Part shown: one piece after another, positions 62,067 to 64,000 of the stretch
Numbering within the stretch: position 1 is the first letter of the stretch
Layout of the letters: each line of letters opens with the position of its first letter
Assembly (NCBI RefSeq): GCF_003966975.1
Contig: NZ_AP018437.1
Span: 1,550,001 to 1,614,000, forward strand
Reading direction: 5' to 3'
Length of the DNA stretch: 64,000 nt
DNA from: Pelolinea submarina
Lineage (GTDB): Bacteria; Chloroflexota; Anaerolineae; Anaerolineales; Anaerolineaceae
Notes under the pieces: generated by a model
What the model was told of the DNA's origin: nothing
The model's database searches: none
Seen by the model: only the letters and a program-made list of their open reading frames with translations
Made by a program: the position numbers and the translations under genes

Positions 62067-64000
62067 ATGAGTTCCTTGATTTTATCTTTGAATGCGGAGT
62101 CCGCCACCCTGGAGCAGGTGGGCGGAAAAGGCCTGTCGCTGGCTAAATTGGCGCGGGCCGGGTTGCCGGTGCCGGACGGCTTTCACGTCACTACCGCGGC
62201 TTACCGCCGCTTTGTGACGGAGAACCACTTACAGGAGGGCATCCAACAGGCTTTGCAGGGCTTAAAGCCGGATGAACCGGCTGCCCTGGAGGGTGCCGCG
62301 CGCGCGATCGCCGCGCTTTTCTCCGCGGGCACCATCCCGGACGACTTGCGCATAGCCATTATTGAACGTTATCTGGAATTGGGTGGAAAGAACCAACCCG
62401 TAGCGGTGCGTTCTTCCGCCACAGCCGAGGACCTGCCGGACGCTTCCTTCGCCGGCCAACAGGAGACCTACCTCAACATCCACGGCGGGGAAGCCGTGCT
62501 GCAGGCGGTCAAAAAGTGCTGGGCATCCCTGTGGACCGCTCGTGCCATCGCTTACCGCCTGAAAAACAAGGTGGACCAAAACGGTCTGGCTTTGGCAGTG
62601 GTGGTGCAGGAGCTGGTAAACGCGGAAGCGGCCGGCATCCTGTTTACCGTCAACCCGGTGAACGGCGACCCGGACGAAGTGGTCATCAACGCTGCCTGGG
62701 GATTGGGCGAGGCGATCGTCAGCGGAATGGTCTCTCCTGACACGATCAGCGCGGATAAGGCCAGCGGACAGGTCGAGAATTACGAAGTTGCCGAAAAAGC
62801 CATTATGACCGTGCGCACCGCCAAAGGCACCCAGGATAAGGTCATCAAGGGCCGCAAACGCAAGGCACGCGTGCTGTCCGACGCGCAGGTGGCGGACCTG
62901 GTTGGCCTGGCGCGCCGGATCGAGGCGTTCTACCAGATGCCCCAGGATATTGAGTGGGCCTGGGCGGGGGATCACTTCTACATACTGCAGGCGCGGCCGG
63001 TAACGAGCGCGGCCAAGGGTGCTGCGCAGAAAACCATTAGACCGAACTGGACCCTGCCGGATCCCAAGTCTAATTACATCCGCAGCAGCCTGGCCGAGCA
63101 CCTGCCCAATGCGGCCACACCGTTGTTCGGCAGCCTGGGCCTGGATGCCATCAACGATTCGGTCGATGAACTGGCCAGTTCGATGAACATGCGCCTGGCG
63201 GAAGCCCAATATATGTACAAGGTCTTCAATGGGTATGTTTACATGACCTATAAACTGACCCCAGCCTTTATCTGGGAGATGATTGTGGTTTCCATCAAAA
63301 ATTTCAGTTTGATGATGTCCAAAGGCACCGAACGCTGGGAGGTTGTGCGCGCGGAATTGGCCGGGATCGTAGCCGATTGGGAAGCCAAAGATCCTGCGAA
63401 ATTGAAACCGGCTGAGATCCTGGCGGGTGTGTACGCCATGCTGTACGCAGCCGGAAAGTATTACACCGTGATCCAGTCCGGCACGCTGCCGGCGGCCACC
63501 ACCAGCGAAATGATCTTTACGCGCATCTACAAGTCCGTCAAGCGTCCGGGTGACCCGGAGGCCAGCCAATTGCTGTTAGGCCTGGATTCGATTGCCCTGC
63601 GCACTGAGAAATCCCTCTATGATCTGGCCCAATGGGTAGGAGAGCACAAGGACCTGCGTGAAGTAGTTCTGCGTACCCCGTCGGAGGAATTGTCTGAAAA
63701 ACTGGCACAAGGCAACTGGCCAATAAAAGGCAGCACGGCGGATTGGACCGAGTTCCAGCAGCGCCTGCAGGAGTACCTGCGCACATATGGCCGTACAGCC
63801 TATGAGTTTGATTTTGCCAATCCCGCCCCGGCCGAGCTGCCGGAGCTGCTGCTGGATTCGCTCAAAGTTTATTTGGAAGGCAAGGGCAGCAATCCGTATG
63901 AGCGCCAGCGTGAAGCGGATGAGCTGCGCCGCCTCACCATGGATGGTATCCTGAGGCGCTGGCATTTTTTCCCGCGCCGCTGGATCCGCAAGATCTACGA
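62067..64000 (+). CDS. PEP synthase/rifampicin phosphotransferase-like enzyme, 3' end outside window
   Basis: 644 codons are present and open to the window end. Residues about 1-320 are a PPDK/PEP-synthase N-terminal ATP-grasp domain: VGGKGLSLAKLARAGLPVP near 18-36, VAVRSSATAEDLPDASFAGQ near 112-131, GILFTVNPVNGD, and FYILQARPVTS at its end. The region after about residue 335 is helical and matches the middle domain of PEP-synthase-like or rifampicin phosphotransferase proteins; the phosphohistidine domain would lie beyond the window. GGAGG precedes the ATG. Control by a TetR regulator favours a phosphotransferase acting on a small molecule over housekeeping PEP synthase, but this is inference. 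Confidence 0.85.
   Translation, partial: MSSLILSLNAESATLEQVGGKGLSLAKLARAGLPVPDGFHVTTAAYRRFVTENHLQEGIQQALQGLKPDEPAALEGAARAIAALFSAGTIPDDLRIAIIERYLELGGKNQPVAVRSSATAEDLPDASFAGQQETYLNIHGGEAVLQAVKKCWASLWTARAIAYRLKNKVDQNGLALAVVVQELVNAEAAGILFTVNPVNGDPDEVVINAAWGLGEAIVSGMVSPDTISADKASGQVENYEVAEKAIMTVRTAKGTQDKVIKGRKRKARVLSDAQVADLVGLARRIEAFYQMPQDIEWAWAGDHFYILQARPVTSAAKGAAQKTIRPNWTLPDPKSNYIRSSLAEHLPNAATPLFGSLGLDAINDSVDELASSMNMRLAEAQYMYKVFNGYVYMTYKLTPAFIWEMIVVSIKNFSLMMSKGTERWEVVRAELAGIVADWEAKDPAKLKPAEILAGVYAMLYAAGKYYTVIQSGTLPAATTSEMIFTRIYKSVKRPGDPEASQLLLGLDSIALRTEKSLYDLAQWVGEHKDLREVVLRTPSEELSEKLAQGNWPIKGSTADWTEFQQRLQEYLRTYGRTAYEFDFANPAPAELPELLLDSLKVYLEGKGSNPYERQREADELRRLTMDGILRRWHFFPRRWIRKIY

Noticed and set aside
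62262..63569. 435-codon open frame on the minus strand
   Set aside because: It is antisense to the PEP-synthase-like gene, which has clear conserved motifs. High GC in the third positions keeps the opposite strand open; the translation resembles no protein and has no ribosome site.

Overview
The window looks like a chromosomal segment of a Chloroflexota bacterium, most likely class Anaerolineae. That assignment is inferred from gene content, not from a marker comparison. The signs are: a complete division and cell-wall cluster read on the minus strand with no outer-membrane or LPS genes nearby; a B12-dependent ribonucleotide reductase with NrdR; secreted proteins with long Thr/Pro/Glu linkers; and a tungstate/molybdopterin locus that fits an anaerobe. 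About 50 protein genes are supported. I saw no rRNA, tRNA, CRISPR array or insertion sequence.

Layout. 1-4.0 kb (minus): the edge of a polysaccharide locus, with a heparinase II/III family protein cut by the window edge and a two-domain oxidoreductase. 4.1-6.3 kb (minus): an ECF sigma factor, its membrane anti-sigma factor and a bactofilin-like lipoprotein, overlapping one another. 6.6-8.2 kb (plus): a zinc-ribbon, single-span protein with a very Cys-rich outer part. 8.3-10.5 kb (minus): PflX-type radical SAM protein, methyltransferase, deoxynucleoside kinase. 11.0-19.2 kb (plus): a secreted transglycosylase-like protein and two ~1015-residue secreted paralogues built from duplicated Ig-like/LamG-like modules. 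19.2-19.6 kb: a gene-free stretch of dispersed-type repeats. 19.7-22.8 kb (minus): nrdJ and nrdR.

23.1-40.3 kb (minus): the dcw cluster in the order mraZ-rsmH-ftsL-ftsI-murF-mraY-murD-ftsW-murG-cvpA-like-murC-murB-ddl-ftsQ-ftsA-ftsZ. Neighbours overlap or nearly touch, murE is absent, and a promoter followed by three 10-bp-spaced MraZ-type boxes precedes mraZ. 40.4-46.4 kb: an esterase, a small lipoprotein, a 58-residue small gene, a nitroreductase, a TetR/ABC-2 transporter unit and a flavodoxin. 46.7-48.9 kb: a multi-span membrane protein of glycosyltransferase type.

48.9-57.0 kb (minus): a tungstate importer (tupABC) preceded by a leader resembling the Moco/Tuco riboswitch, and upstream of that moaA, moaC, a MOSC-Mog fusion and two MoeA paralogues, one fused to a binding-protein-like domain. 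Together these supply W or Mo and insert it into the pterin cofactor. 57.2-59.6 kb: an AT-rich island with one large ATPase of the RloC/PrrC-like type, a likely defence gene. 59.6-61.2 kb: two secreted paralogues sharing a nearly identical DNA tract. 61.4-64.0 kb (plus): a TetR gene with a consensus promoter carrying two operator copies, then a PEP-synthase-like enzyme cut by the window end.

The best candidates for something new are the lone ATPase with a possible HEPN-type RNase tail, the modular secreted pair with its shared promoter boxes, the zinc-ribbon/cystine-knot protein, and the ECF-bactofilin operon.
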